This document shows, piece after piece, positions 54,354 to 63,674 of a stretch of DNA of 64,000 nucleotides. Numbering within the stretch: the stretch's first letter is position 1; each line of letters opens with the position of its first letter. The notes below the pieces were generated by a model. The model was not told the DNA's origin. It saw only the letters and a list, made by a program, of their open reading frames with translations, and searched no databases. Made by a program: the position numbers and the translations under genes. The stretch lies in contig NZ_JAHWGT010000004.1 of assembly GCF_020873895.1 (NCBI RefSeq), positions 186,001 to 250,000 on the forward strand. The letters run 5' to 3'. Source of the DNA: Streptomyces sp. DH12 (GTDB lineage Bacteria > Actinomycetota > Actinomycetes > Streptomycetales > Streptomycetaceae).

Positions 54354-55319
54354 GTGAAACTGTCTCCCGTGAGACACGTCATCGCCCTCGATGTGGGCGG
54401 CACCGGCATGAAGGCCGCCCTGGTCGGGGCCGACGGGGCACTGCTGTACGAGGCACGGCGGGCCACCGGGCGCGAGCGCGGCCCGGACGCCGTCGTCCGG
54501 TCGATCCTCGACTTCGCCACCGACCTCCTCGCCCGCGGCGAGGAGCGGTACGGCGTACGGGCCGAGGCCGCCGGCGTCGCCGTGCCCGGGGTCGTCGACC
54601 CCGTCGACGGGGTCGCCGTGTACGCCGCCAACCTCGGCTGGCGCGACGTCCCGCTGCGCGCCCTGCTGGGCGAGCGGCTCGGCGGCCTCCCGGTCGCGCT
54701 CGGCCACGACGTGCGGACCGGCGGGCTCGCGGAGGGGCGGGTGGGAGCGGGCCGGGGCGCGGACCGGTTCCTGTTCGTGCCCCTGGGCACCGGTATCGCG
54801 GGTGCCATCGGCATCGACGGCACGATCGAGGCGGGCGCGCACGGCTGCGCGGGCGAGATCGGCCACATCGTGGTGCGCCCCGGCGGCCCGGCCTGCGGCT
54901 GCGGCGCACGCGGCTGCCTGGAGACCCTGGCGTCGGCCGCCGCCGTCACCCGCGCCTGGGCGGAGGCGAGCGGCGACCCGGACGCGGACGCCGCCGACTG
55001 CGCCGAGGCCGTCGCCGCCGGAGACGAGCGCGCCGTCCGCGTCTGGCAGGACGCCGTCGACGCGCTCGCCGACGGGCTGGTCACGGCGCTCACCCTGCTG
55101 GACCCCCGCACCCTGATCATCGGTGGCGGTCTCGCCGAGGCGGGGGAAACCTTGTTCACGCCCCTCAGGGCCGCCGTGGCGGAGCGCGTCACGTTCCAGC
55201 AGCGGCCCGCCATCGTGCCCGCGGCCCTCGGGGACACGGCCGGCTGCCTGGGCGCGGGGCTCCTCGCCTGGGACCTGCTCGCCGCCGAGCTCGCCACCGA
55301 CCTGGAGGTATCCCCCTGA
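54354..55319 (+). CDS. nagK: ROK-family N-acetylhexosamine kinase (NagK-like)
   Basis: A 321-residue ROK kinase phosphorylating N-acetylglucosamine (or related) at C6 with ATP. Phosphate-1 loop is LDVGGTGMKAALVGAD, the catalytic Asp is in LGHDVRTGGLAEG, and the zinc motif is HGCAGEIGHIVV followed by GPACGCGARGCLE. The frame begins at GTG 54354; a GTG five codons later matches the length I recall for homologs. The TGA overlaps the ATG of nagA by one base, so the two are translationally coupled. The ortholog SCO4285 is known as NagK in S. coelicolor. Confidence 0.9.
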   Translation: MKLSPVRHVIALDVGGTGMKAALVGADGALLYEARRATGRERGPDAVVRSILDFATDLLARGEERYGVRAEAAGVAVPGVVDPVDGVAVYAANLGWRDVPLRALLGERLGGLPVALGHDVRTGGLAEGRVGAGRGADRFLFVPLGTGIAGAIGIDGTIEAGAHGCAGEIGHIVVRPGGPACGCGARGCLETLASAAAVTRAWAEASGDPDADAADCAEAVAAGDERAVRVWQDAVDALADGLVTALTLLDPRTLIIGGGLAEAGETLFTPLRAAVAERVTFQQRPAIVPAALGDTAGCLGAGLLAWDLLAAELATDLEVSP

Positions 55320-56542
55320 TGGCCGTTCACGCCGACCGCAAGGTCCTCGCCGGGGCCCGCGTGGTGCTGCCGACCGGCGTCGTCGAGGGTGGACGGGTCA
55401 CCGTCGAGGGCGCCCGGATCACCGCCGCCACGGGCGGCCCCGCGGGCCCGGCGAGCGGCCTGCCCGCCGGCCTCCCCGCCGATCCCGCCGCCGGCCCCGC
55501 CACCGGCGACCCCACCGTGCTCGACCTCTCCGGGCACTGGGTCGTCCCCGGCTTCGTCGACCTCCACAACCACGGCGGCGGCGGCGCGTCCTTCACCTCC
55601 GGCACCCTCGACGAGGTGCTGCGGGGCATCCACACCCACCGGCTGCACGGCACGACCACCCTGGTCGCGTCGACCGTCACCGGCGACATGGACTTCCTCG
55701 CGCACCGGGCCGGCGAGCTGTCGGAGCTGGCCGAGCAGGGCGACATCGCGGGCGTCCACTTCGAGGGCCCGTTCATCTCCCCGTGCCGCAAGGGCGCCCA
55801 CAGCGAGGCGCTGCTGCGCCACCCCGACCCGGCCGAGGTGCGCAAACTGGTCGACGCCGCACGGGGCCACGCCCGTATGGTGACCCTCGCCACGGAGCTG
55901 CCCGGCGGCATCGACTCCGTACGCCTCCTCGCCGAGCACGGCGTCATCGCCGCCATCGGCCACACGGACGCCACGTACGAGCAGACCGTCGAGGCGATCG
56001 ACGCCGGGGCGACCGTCGCCACGCACCTGTTCAACGCGATGCCCGGCCTGGGCCACCGCGCGCCGGGGCCCATCGCCGCCCTCCTGGAGGACGAGCGGGT
56101 CACCGTCGAGCTGATCAACGACGGTACGCACCTCCACCCCGCCGCCCTCGAACTGGCCTTCCACCGCGCGGGCCCCGCCCGGGTCGCCTTCATCACCGAC
56201 GCCATGGACGCGGCCGGTTTCGGCGACGGCGTGTACAGCCTCGGACCGCTGGCGGTCGAGGTGCGCGACGGCGTGGCCCGGCTCGTCGAGGGCGGCTCGA
56301 TCGCCGGCTCCACCCTCACGCTGGACACGGCGTTCCGGCGGGCGGCGACCGTCGACGGGCTGCCCGTCGAGGCGGTCGTCCAGGCCATCTCCGCCAACCC
56401 CGCGAAGCTGCTCGGCCTGTACGACCGGATCGGCTCCCTGGAGCCGGGCAAGGACGCCGACCTCGTCGTCCTGGAGGAGGACTTCACCCTCACGGGCGTG
56501 ATGCGCAGGGGCGAATGGGTGGTCCACCCCCTCGCGGGGTGA
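55319..56542 (+). CDS. nagA: N-acetylglucosamine-6-phosphate deacetylase
   Basis: A 407-residue amidohydrolase removing the acetyl group from N-acetylhexosamine-6-phosphate. It has the first metal motif VDLHNHGGGG, the metal ligand HFEGPFIS, IGHTDATYEQ and LFNAMPGLGHR, and the catalytic Asp of AFITDAMDAAGF. An Ala/Pro/Gly-rich loop (~residues 40-65) is an unusual insertion. The start overlaps the nagK stop by one base. The S. coelicolor ortholog (SCO4284) is the main GlcNAc deacetylase. Confidence 0.95.
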   Translation: MAVHADRKVLAGARVVLPTGVVEGGRVTVEGARITAATGGPAGPASGLPAGLPADPAAGPATGDPTVLDLSGHWVVPGFVDLHNHGGGGASFTSGTLDEVLRGIHTHRLHGTTTLVASTVTGDMDFLAHRAGELSELAEQGDIAGVHFEGPFISPCRKGAHSEALLRHPDPAEVRKLVDAARGHARMVTLATELPGGIDSVRLLAEHGVIAAIGHTDATYEQTVEAIDAGATVATHLFNAMPGLGHRAPGPIAALLEDERVTVELINDGTHLHPAALELAFHRAGPARVAFITDAMDAAGFGDGVYSLGPLAVEVRDGVARLVEGGSIAGSTLTLDTAFRRAATVDGLPVEAVVQAISANPAKLLGLYDRIGSLEPGKDADLVVLEEDFTLTGVMRRGEWVVHPLAG

Positions 56543-56682
56543 CGATCCGGCCGCCCGCCGCAAGATCACCGGCCCCGGGGGCTGGGCCGGCCGCCCTCCG
56601 TTTGGCATGATCGTGAACCGTGGTTCTTCCGGGCCGGCCACCCGAAAACGGCCGGTCCACGACCTCCGGGGGGCTGGAACCG

Positions 56683-57609
56683 TTGATCCTCACGGTCACG
56701 CTCAACACCGCGCTCGACCTCACCTACGCCGTGCCCGCGCTCGTCCCGCACGCCACGCACCGGGTGACCGACGTGGTGGAGCGTCCCGGCGGCAAGGGCG
56801 TCAACGTCGCCCGCGTCCTGGCCGCCCTCGGCCACGAGACGGTCGTGACGGGCTTCGCGGGCGGCTCCACCGGGGAGGTCCTGCGTGGCCTGCTCGCGCC
56901 GCTGCCCGTACGGGACGCCCTGGTGCCCAGCGCCGGCGCCACCCGCCGCACCGTCGCCGTCACCGACTCCGCGAGCGGCGACACCACGCAGCTCAACGAG
57001 CCCGGCCCGGTGATCACCCCCGCCGAGTGGTCCGACCTCCTCTCCGTCTACGGCGAGCTGCTCGGCGGGGCCCGCGCGGTCGCCCTCTGCGGCAGCCTCC
57101 CGCGCGGGGTCCCCGTCGGCGCGTACGCCGAGCTGGTCCGCCGCGCCCGCGCCGCGGGCGTGCCGGTCCTGCTCGACACGAGCGGCGAACCGCTGCGCCG
57201 GGGCATCGCGGCCCGGCCCGACCTGGTCAAGCCGAACGCCGACGAACTGGCCGCCCTCACCGGCGCCCGCGAGCCGCTGCGCGCCACCCGCGACGCCCGC
57301 CGCCGCGGCGCGCACGCGGTGGTCGCCTCGCTCGGCGCGGAGGGGCTCCTCGCGGTCACCCCGGACGGCACCTGGCAGGCGGCCCCGCCCGCCCGTGTCG
57401 CCGGCAACCCGACCGGGGCGGGGGACTCCGCCGTCGCCGGCCTGCTGGCGGCACTGGTCGAGGGGGCGCCGTGGCCCGAACGCCTCGCCCGCGCCACCGC
57501 GTTGGCGACGGCCACCGTGCACGCCAGGACGGCCGGCGAGTTCGACGCCGACCGGTACGGGGAACTGCTGGAACGGGTGACGGTCCGGGAGCTCGCCACC
57601 GCGGCCTGA
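56683..57609 (+). CDS. PfkB-family sugar-phosphate kinase (1-phosphofructokinase/tagatose-6-phosphate kinase type)
   Basis: A 308-residue ribokinase-fold enzyme. The TTG at 56683 gives the canonical N-terminus ILTVTLNTALDLTY; a GGGGGG stretch upstream serves as ribosome site, and the GTG at 56620 would add 21 residues absent from relatives. PfkB motif 1 is RPGGKGVNVARVLAALG, and motif 2 with the catalytic Asp is GNPTGAGDSAVAGLL. The subgroup covers fructose-1-phosphate, fructose-6-phosphate and tagatose-6-phosphate kinases. Position between nagA and a class II aldolase suggests tagatose- or fructose-6-phosphate as substrate. Confidence 0.88.
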   Translation: MILTVTLNTALDLTYAVPALVPHATHRVTDVVERPGGKGVNVARVLAALGHETVVTGFAGGSTGEVLRGLLAPLPVRDALVPSAGATRRTVAVTDSASGDTTQLNEPGPVITPAEWSDLLSVYGELLGGARAVALCGSLPRGVPVGAYAELVRRARAAGVPVLLDTSGEPLRRGIAARPDLVKPNADELAALTGAREPLRATRDARRRGAHAVVASLGAEGLLAVTPDGTWQAAPPARVAGNPTGAGDSAVAGLLAALVEGAPWPERLARATALATATVHARTAGEFDADRYGELLERVTVRELATAA

Positions 57610-57659
57610 TCCGCCGTCACCCGCGGCCCCGGCGCACGCCCACGGCGGAAGGATCCGAC

Positions 57660-58598
57660 ATGCCCCTCGTCAGCACCGCTGACCTCGTCGCACCGGCGCG
57701 GGCGGCGGGCCGCGCCGTCGCCGCGTTCAACGTCATCACCCTGGAGCACGCCGAGGCCGTCGCCGCCGGGGCGGAACGCGCCGGCCGGCCGGCGGTCCTC
57801 CAGGTCTCCGAGAACGCCGTCCGCTTCCACGGCGGGGACCTCTCCGCCGTCGCGGCGGCCGCCGCGGCCGTGGCCCGCGCCTGCCGCGCGCCCCTCGCCC
57901 TCCACCTGGACCACGTGGTCACCCCGGAGCTGCTGCACGCCGCCCACGCGGCCGGCATCGACTCGGTGATGGTCGACGCGTCCCGGCTCGGCTACGGCGA
58001 CAACGTGAAGGCCACCGCGGAGGCCGTCCGCTGGGGCCACGCGCGCGGCATGTGGGTGGAGGCGGAGCTGGGCCGCGTCGGCGGCAAGGCCGGCGAACCG
58101 CCGCTGCACGCCCACGCCCCGGGCGTGCGCACCGACCCGGCGGAGGCCGCGGCGTACGTGGCGGAGACGGGCGTGGACGCGCTGGCCGTCGCGGTCGGCT
58201 CGACCCACGCCATGACGGAGCGGACGGCCGCGCTCGACCACGCGCTGATCGCCGCCCTGCGCGCGGCGGTCCCGGTCCCCCTGGTCCTGCACGGCTCCTC
58301 GGGCGTCCCGGACGCGGAGCTGCGGGCCGCGGTCCGCGCCGGCATGACGAAGATCAACGTGGGCACGGCCCTGAACACCGCCTACACGGAGGCGATCCGC
58401 TCGCACCTGTCGCACGCCCCCGCGACGGTGGACCCCCGCCCCTACCTGACGGAGGCCCGCGAGGCGATGACGCAGACCGTCGCCCACTTCCTGACGGTGG
58501 TCACCACGGGGGCCGACGGGACCGACGGGTCCGGTCGGCCCGACAGGTCGGACGGGTCGGACGGGTCCGGTGGGCCCGCGCGGGCGGACCGGCCCTAG
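57660..58598 (+). CDS. Class II fructose/tagatose-bisphosphate aldolase
   Basis: A 312-residue zinc aldolase. Metal and catalytic segments are [12 protein letters not shown] (His and Asp), [39 protein letters not shown] (His) and [10 protein letters not shown] (His), then [16 protein letters not shown] for phosphate binding. Length and the short loops fit the KbaY/GatY subgroup that splits tagatose-1,6-bisphosphate, though fructose-1,6-bisphosphate is possible. The last ~30 residues are an Asp/Gly/Ser-rich repeat extension ([17 protein letters not shown]) with no known role. ATG follows GGAAGG. Confidence 0.88.
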   Translation: MPLVSTADLVAPARAAGRAVAAFNVITLEHAEAVAAGAERAGRPAVLQVSENAVRFHGGDLSAVAAAAAAVARACRAPLALHLDHVVTPELLHAAHAAGIDSVMVDASRLGYGDNVKATAEAVRWGHARGMWVEAELGRVGGKAGEPPLHAHAPGVRTDPAEAAAYVAETGVDALAVAVGSTHAMTERTAALDHALIAALRAAVPVPLVLHGSSGVPDAELRAAVRAGMTKINVGTALNTAYTEAIRSHLSHAPATVDPRPYLTEAREAMTQTVAHFLTVVTTGADGTDGSGRPDRSDGSDGSGGPARADRP

Positions 58599-59629
58599 CT
58601 GTCGCGGCGGAGCTGGCCCGGCTTGAGCCAGACCTGGTCGAGGTAGGCCTCGCAGTCGTTGCCCTGCTCGCAGGACATCTTCAGGGTGTTCTCGCCCTTG
58701 TGCAGCTGGACCCAGGAGTACGTCTCGGTCCAGCCCTTCTCCCACGACCCCTCGGGGGCGCGCGCGAAGTTCGACATGTTGATCTTGCGGGGCTTGCCGT
58801 CGTTGACGGTGAGGGACGCCTTGGCGTCCTTGCCGGGGACGCTGTAGGTGAGGAACAGCGTGTACTGGCCGTCCTCCGGTACGTCGACCTTCCAGCTGGC
58901 CGCGCCGCCGACGCCGTTGAACATCACGTACGCCCCGCCGGCGCCCTTCGCGCCCTTGACCTCCGTGCCGAGCACGGCGGGCGGGGTCAGCTGGAGCGTC
59001 GCCGCGTCCCGCTTCTGGGTCTGCGGCTGGGCCGCGCCCGGGTCGGTCGACGGGGAGGGGCGGGTGTCGCCCGGGTCCGGGGAGGCGGAGACCGAGGCGC
59101 CGGGGGCGGGGTTCGCCTTGTCCTTCTCGCCGTCGCTGTTGGTGAGGAGCGCCACAGTGATGCCGGCCACGACGACGAGGACCACCGCGACGGCGCCGAT
59201 CAGCAGGCCCTTGGTGTTCGGCCCGCCGCGGCCCCCGCGGCCGCCCTGGGCGGGTCCGGGCCGGGTGGGCGCGCCGCCGGGGTAGGTCTCGGGCGCGGCG
59301 TACTGGGCGTGCGGCCGGCCGTAGGCGCCGCCTGGCTGCTGGCCGTACGGGCCGCCGGGCTGCTGGCCGTGCTGGCCGTACGGGGCGCCGGGCTGGCCGT
59401 ACTGCGGCTGCGGCGGCACCTGGGGCCGCGGGCGCTCGCCGACCGCCCTGACCTGGTTGTACGAGGTGCGGGGGCGTCCCGGCTGGCCGCTGGTGGGGCC
59501 CGGGTAGCCGTAGCCGCCCTGGCTGCCCGGCGGCTGGGCGCCCGACGCCTGACCGTCCGCGTACAGGTAGCCGAACGGGTCGTCGTCCTCGGGCGTGCCC
59601 GCGCCATTGCCGTGGTTACCGGCAGCCAT
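58595..59629 (-). CDS. Membrane-anchored CBM35-like protein
   Basis: A 344-residue protein: a Gly/Pro/Gln/Tyr-rich cytoplasmic half (~1-140, PYGQ/PGGP repeats), one transmembrane helix ([20 protein letters not shown]), a Pro/Ser/Thr-rich wall-spanning linker, and a C-terminal beta-sandwich (~225-340; [46 protein letters not shown]) resembling carbohydrate-binding module families 6/35. One disulfide (CEQGNDC) is likely. It probably binds polysaccharide at the cell surface. Its stop overlaps the convergent aldolase stop by four bases. Confidence 0.85.
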   Translation of the reverse strand: MAAGNHGNGAGTPEDDDPFGYLYADGQASGAQPPGSQGGYGYPGPTSGQPGRPRTSYNQVRAVGERPRPQVPPQPQYGQPGAPYGQHGQQPGGPYGQQPGGAYGRPHAQYAAPETYPGGAPTRPGPAQGGRGGRGGPNTKGLLIGAVAVVLVVVAGITVALLTNSDGEKDKANPAPGASVSASPDPGDTRPSPSTDPGAAQPQTQKRDAATLQLTPPAVLGTEVKGAKGAGGAYVMFNGVGGAASWKVDVPEDGQYTLFLTYSVPGKDAKASLTVNDGKPRKINMSNFARAPEGSWEKGWTETYSWVQLHKGENTLKMSCEQGNDCEAYLDQVWLKPGQLRRDS

Positions 59630-59694
59630 CCCTGGTCACTCCTCATCCGTGCTCGCCAGCCGTCACCGACCCCGGCGAGCCTACCCCGAACGGG

Positions 59695-61434
59695 CTACCC
59701 CGCCCGGCGCTGCACCTTGGCCCGGGACCGCTTCTCGATGTACATCCGCTGGTCGGCGGAGTTCAGCACTTCTTCGACGGACATCCCGCACTCGGCCCAG
59801 CCGATGCCGAAACTGGCGCCCACGCGGACCGCCCGGCCGTCGACCCGGATGGGCGGGATGATGCCGTTGCGCAGGCGTACGGCCAGGTCGGCGGCGTCGG
59901 CCGCGCCGAGGCCGTCGGCGAGGACGACGAACTCGTCGCCACCGAGCCGGGCGACCGTGTCCCCGTCGCGCACGCCGGCGGTCAACCGGCGCGCCACCTC
60001 GATGAGCACGGCGTCACCGGTGTGGTGGCCGAACCGGTCGTTGATCGATTTGAAGCCGTCGAGGTCGCAGAAGAGCACGGCGAGGCCCTTCCGGCCGTCG
60101 TCGACCTCTCCGCCCTCCGGGGCGACGGCGTGGACGTGGCCGTCGTAGGGGCCGCCGGGCGCGGAGGGGTCGAAGTCGAAGCCGTCCCCGCGGTAGGCGT
60201 GGCCGTACTCGTACGCGGCGGGGGCCGTGCCGGCGTGGCCGTTGCCGTAGGCGGCGTCGTAGGCGGGTTCGTAGGCGGGTTCGTAGGCGGCGGCGTCGTG
60301 GCCCGGCTCGTAGCCGGCGGCGTCGGCGGCCGTGGCGCGGACGCGGTCGTCGGGGCGGCCGCACAGCCGGGCGCTGAGGCGGGCGCGCAGCTCGGCGCTG
60401 TTGGGCAGCCCGGTCAGCGCGTCGTGGGAGGCGCGGTGGGCGAGCTGCAGCTCGTGCCGCTTGCGCTCCTCGATGTCCTCGACGTGGGTGAGGAGGAAGC
60501 GGGGCCCGTCGGCGGTGTCGGCGACGACGGAGTTGCGCAGGGAGACCCACACGTACGTGCCGTCCCGGCGGGCGAGCCGCAGTTCGGCGCGGCCGCCCTC
60601 GGCGGAGGTGCGCAGCAGGGTCCCGACGTCCTCCGGGTGGACCAGGTCGGCGAAGGAGTACCGGCGCATGACGGCGGCGGGCCTGCCGAGCAGCCGGCAC
60701 AGCGCGTCGTTGGCCCGCAGCAGCCGACCGTGCTGGTCACCGCCCATCTCGGCGATGGCCATCCCGGACGGGGCGTACTCGAAGGCCTGGCGGAACGACT
60801 CCTCGCTGGCGCGCAGGGCCTGCTGCTCGCGCTCCAGCCGCACCAGGGCCCGCTGCATGTTTGCGCGCAGCCGGGCATTGCTGATCGCAATGGCCGACTG
60901 GGAGGCGTACATCTGCAGCGCCTCGCGTCCCCAGGCGCCGGGGCGGCGGCCGTTGCGGGGCCGGTCCACGGAGATGACGCCGAGGAGCTCGCGCTGCCCG
61001 CCGGAGGTGTACATGGGGGCGTAGAGCCGGTCCCGGGGGTGCCACTCGTCCTCGAAGCGGGGCTCGGGACCCTCGGTGTGCCACTGCGGCACGTCGTCGT
61101 CTATGAGCACCCAGCCCTCGGTGTGCGGGATGAACCGGAGGTCCCCCCACGCCTCGCCCATGTGGAGGCGCCGCTCCCAGGAGACGCGGGAGCCGACCCG
61201 GCCGGTGATCAGGGCTTCCGCGGCGGCGTTCCCCGCGAAGGCGGCGACGACGAGGTCGCCGTCGGGGCGGACGAGGTTGACGCACGCCAGCTCGTAGCCG
61301 AGGCCGGTGATGACGCCGTCGGCGACCGTCTGCAGGGTGTCGGCCAGGCTCCGGGCCGTGTTGAGGTTGGCGACGACCTGGTGCAGCTGCCGCAGGGTCG
61401 CAAGACGGACGTACGGCTCCGACTCGGTCTCCAT
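59695..61434 (-). CDS. cdgB: GAF-PAS-GGDEF diguanylate cyclase (CdgB-like)
   Basis: A 579-residue cytoplasmic enzyme making cyclic di-GMP. Order: GAF (~15-185), PAS with PAC (~215-335), then GGDEF. The active loop is RLGGDEFVVL with intact GG[D/E]EF, and an RDGD motif five residues before it is a product-inhibition I-site. The GGDEF domain is split: after HDALTGLPN comes a ~100-residue Ala/Tyr/Gly-rich insert (repeats of AYEPAYE) before FCDLDGFKSINDR. The start is the ATG after GGGGAG. CdgB of S. coelicolor (SCO4281) controls aerial hyphae; the same role is expected. Confidence 0.93.
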   Translation of the reverse strand: METESEPYVRLATLRQLHQVVANLNTARSLADTLQTVADGVITGLGYELACVNLVRPDGDLVVAAFAGNAAAEALITGRVGSRVSWERRLHMGEAWGDLRFIPHTEGWVLIDDDVPQWHTEGPEPRFEDEWHPRDRLYAPMYTSGGQRELLGVISVDRPRNGRRPGAWGREALQMYASQSAIAISNARLRANMQRALVRLEREQQALRASEESFRQAFEYAPSGMAIAEMGGDQHGRLLRANDALCRLLGRPAAVMRRYSFADLVHPEDVGTLLRTSAEGGRAELRLARRDGTYVWVSLRNSVVADTADGPRFLLTHVEDIEERKRHELQLAHRASHDALTGLPNSAELRARLSARLCGRPDDRVRATAADAAGYEPGHDAAAYEPAYEPAYDAAYGNGHAGTAPAAYEYGHAYRGDGFDFDPSAPGGPYDGHVHAVAPEGGEVDDGRKGLAVLFCDLDGFKSINDRFGHHTGDAVLIEVARRLTAGVRDGDTVARLGGDEFVVLADGLGAADAADLAVRLRNGIIPPIRVDGRAVRVGASFGIGWAECGMSVEEVLNSADQRMYIEKRSRAKVQRRAG

Positions 61435-61564
61435 CGCTCGCTCTCCCCGAGACCTCGACAGCAACAATCCAGGTGTGTCAGCGGCTTCCTCGTGCGGGTG
61501 TTTACCGCCACTGAATCACAGCGAGCTGCGCACTCGGTACACAGGGTCAACAATTACTGCCCTG

Positions 61565-61580
61565 TGTGACTCAAGTCACA
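61565..61580. promoter_or_regulatory. Perfect 16-bp palindrome TGTGACTCAAGTCACA upstream of cdgB
   Basis: Arms TGTGACT and AGTCACA flank CA. It fits the Crp consensus TGTGA-N6-TCACA exactly and also the GTGA...TCAC layout of BldD sites. It lies 131 bases before cdgB and 125 before the flavin reductase, in an AT-rich divergent promoter region. Confidence 0.7.
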
Positions 61581-61704
61581 ATAACCGTCCCATTTCCCCG
61601 AAATTGCAGAAAGCAAATCAACCCTTGGACCTAGGACCCGGCGGCATCCCGCTGGTCCTCGGGGCCGATGCGGCCGGGTGGCGGGCGAGGTTAGCGTTCC
61701 CTGT

Positions 61705-62253
61705 GTGCTGCCAACAACTCGGACCCCGGTGTCAGCCTCCGACCTGCCCCATCCTGAAGGGGTGAGCGACGAGGAGTTCCGTGCGGCGATGTCCCGCCTG
61801 GCCGGCGGCGTCGTCCTGGTGACGGCCGTGGAGCCGCCGATGGACGAGGACGTGGGCATGACGGCGACGGCCTTCATGTCGGTGTCGTTGGACCCGCCCC
61901 TGGTCCTGGTGAGCCTGCGCAACGGCTCGCGGATGGACGACCTGCTGGCGGAGCAGCCGCTGTGGGGCGTGTCCGTCCTCGCGGAGAGCCAGCGGCACAT
62001 CGCGGGCCGCTTCGCGATGCGGGGCCGGATCAGCGACCGCCTGCTGTTCGCCGACATCCCGTACACCCGGGGCGACCTGACCGGCGCGCCCCTCGTGGGC
62101 GGCGCGCTGGCCACGCTGGAGTGCCGCACCGAGCAGCGGGTGGAGGCGGGCGACCACACCCTGGTCATCGCCCGGGTCCTGGCCACGGCCCTGCCGAGCC
62201 CGCAGGGCGCTCCCCTGACGTACTTCCGGGGCGCCTACCGCCATCTGGCCTGA
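61705..62253 (+). CDS. Flavin reductase-like FMN-binding protein
   Basis: A 182-residue split-barrel flavin reductase. FRAAMSRLAGGVVLVTAVEP begins the barrel; GMTATAFMSVSLDPPLVLVS carries the conserved T-x-S-S/F flavin contact, followed by LWGVSVLAESQRHIAGRFA and HTLVIARVLA. Such proteins supply reduced FMN/FAD to monooxygenases or act as stand-alone reductases. The GTG at 61705 lies after TTAGCGTTCCCT and is likely a leaderless start; the frame also opens from a GTG at 61678. It diverges from cdgB. Confidence 0.88.
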   Translation: MLPTTRTPVSASDLPHPEGVSDEEFRAAMSRLAGGVVLVTAVEPPMDEDVGMTATAFMSVSLDPPLVLVSLRNGSRMDDLLAEQPLWGVSVLAESQRHIAGRFAMRGRISDRLLFADIPYTRGDLTGAPLVGGALATLECRTEQRVEAGDHTLVIARVLATALPSPQGAPLTYFRGAYRHLA

Positions 62254-62299
62254 CCACCCGCGGACGGCCGCCGCCGGCGCACCGGAGCCGTCGGGGCGG

Positions 62300-62728
62300 T
62301 CAGTCCCAGTCGCGGGGCGAGCGGCCGCGCTTGGTCTGGGCGCGCTGCTTCTTCTCCCGCAGCCGGCGCTCGTTGATCCCCCGCGGGACCTTCGTGGGGC
62401 GCCGCGGCCTCGGCGGCGGCGCGGTCGCCTCCGCCAGCAGCGACGCGAGCCGCACGGCGGCCGTCTCGCGGTTGCGCCACTGGGACCGGTGCTCGGAGGC
62501 CCGTACGACGAGCACGCCGCCCACGAGGCGGCTCGCGAGCCGCTCCAGGGCCCGCTCCTTCCACACCGGCGGCAGCGCCTCCGTGCGGGCGAGGTCGAAG
62601 CGCAGCTCCACCTGGGAGTCGCTGGTGTTGACGTGCTGCCCGCCCGGTCCCGAGGATCGGGAGAAACGCCACTGGAGCTCGGCCTCCGGCAGGGAGACCG
62701 AACCGCGGATGACATGGGGACCGGACAT
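62300..62728 (-). CDS. arfB: Alternative ribosome-rescue peptidyl-tRNA hydrolase
   Basis: A 142-residue release-factor-like protein that frees stalled ribosomes. The catalytic GGQ is in RSSGPGGQHVNTSDSQVE, and the basic C-terminal tail (RRPTKVPRGINERRLREKKQ and RGRSPRDWD) inserts into the empty mRNA channel. In-frame starts TTG 62746, ATG 62737 and ATG 62728 precede the conserved GPHVIRGSVSLPEAEL; the last is used here, but the others are possible. It is convergent with the flavin reductase. Confidence 0.93.
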   Translation of the reverse strand: MSGPHVIRGSVSLPEAELQWRFSRSSGPGGQHVNTSDSQVELRFDLARTEALPPVWKERALERLASRLVGGVLVVRASEHRSQWRNRETAAVRLASLLAEATAPPPRPRRPTKVPRGINERRLREKKQRAQTKRGRSPRDWD

Positions 62729-62854
62729 GCCCCCCATGTTCCCCAATGGCGCAGTCCCGCGTCACCCGCTTTTCGCGGTCAGGAACCACCTCGGCACGCC
62801 CCGCGTTATGAGCTGTGACGCCATCGAGCACTCAGGCAAGGGAAAGGCACTTCC

Positions 62855-63430
62855 ATGGCTGTAAGCCTGTCCAAGGGCGGCAACGTCTCGCTGACCAAGG
62901 AGGCCCCGGGCCTCACCGCCGTCACGGTGGGCCTCGGCTGGGACGTCCGCACGACCACCGGCACCGACTTCGACCTCGACGCCTCGGCGATCGGTGTGGA
63001 CGCGGCGGGCAAGGTCGCCTCCGACGCGCACTTCGTCTTCTTCAACAACAAGACCACCCCCGACGGCACCATCGTCCACACGGGCGACAACCGCACGGGT
63101 GAGGGCGGCGGCGACGACGAGCAGATCAACGTCAACCTCGCGGGCCTCCCGCAGAACGTCGACAAGATCGTCTTCCCGGTCTCCATCTACGACGCGGTGA
63201 ACCGCTCGCAGAACTTCGGCCAGGTCCGCAACGCGTACATCCGCATCGTGAACCAGGACGGCGGCACCGAGATCGCCCGCTACGACCTCAGCGAGGACGC
63301 GGCGACCGAGACCGCCATGGTCTTCGGCGAGCTGTACCGCAACGGCACCGAGTGGAAGTTCCGCGCGGTCGGCCAGGGGTACGCCTCCGGCCTGGAGGGC
63401 ATCGCCCGCGACTTCGGCGTGAACGTCTGA
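62855..63430 (+). CDS. terD: TerD-family calcium-binding stress protein
   Basis: A 191-residue TerD protein. N-terminal [38 protein letters not shown] and the acidic calcium loop [16 protein letters not shown] are diagnostic, as is [20 protein letters not shown]. These proteins bind Ca2+ and are linked to tellurite tolerance, phage inhibition and, in Streptomyces, development. ATG follows GGGAAAGG. No other ter gene is within the window. Confidence 0.95.
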   Translation: MAVSLSKGGNVSLTKEAPGLTAVTVGLGWDVRTTTGTDFDLDASAIGVDAAGKVASDAHFVFFNNKTTPDGTIVHTGDNRTGEGGGDDEQINVNLAGLPQNVDKIVFPVSIYDAVNRSQNFGQVRNAYIRIVNQDGGTEIARYDLSEDAATETAMVFGELYRNGTEWKFRAVGQGYASGLEGIARDFGVNV

Positions 63431-63493
63431 CGTTCCGTCCGTCGCCGCACCGGCGCGCCGCGTGCGCGCCGGTGGCCGGGCCCGGCCCCCGCA

Positions 63494-63563
63494 TGACGGT
63501 GCGGGGCCGGCCGCCACGTGACGGTGCGGGGCCGGCCGCCACGTGACGGTGCGGGGCAGCCCG
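63494..63563. repeat. 25-bp tandem repeat, 2.8 copies
   Basis: TGACGGTGCGGGGCCGGCCG+CCACG occurs at 63494-63518 and 63519-63543, and its first 15 bases again from 63544. It is located downstream of terD before its terminator. Confidence 0.85.
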
Positions 63564-63595
63564 CGCGCGTCCGCGCGGACCTCGACGAGTGACGC

Positions 63596-63630
63596 CCCCG
63601 GGGCCCCGCACGGTGTGCGGGGCCCCGGGG
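63596..63630. terminator. Strong hairpin terminator after terD
   Basis: CCCCGGGGCCCCGCAC and GTGCGGGGCCCCGGGG form a perfect 16-base stem with a GGT loop, between terD and the GNAT gene. Confidence 0.9.
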
Positions 63631-63674
63631 CGTACGGCGCGCCGGGACGCGTCGCTTTGCCTACTGTGGGCCGC

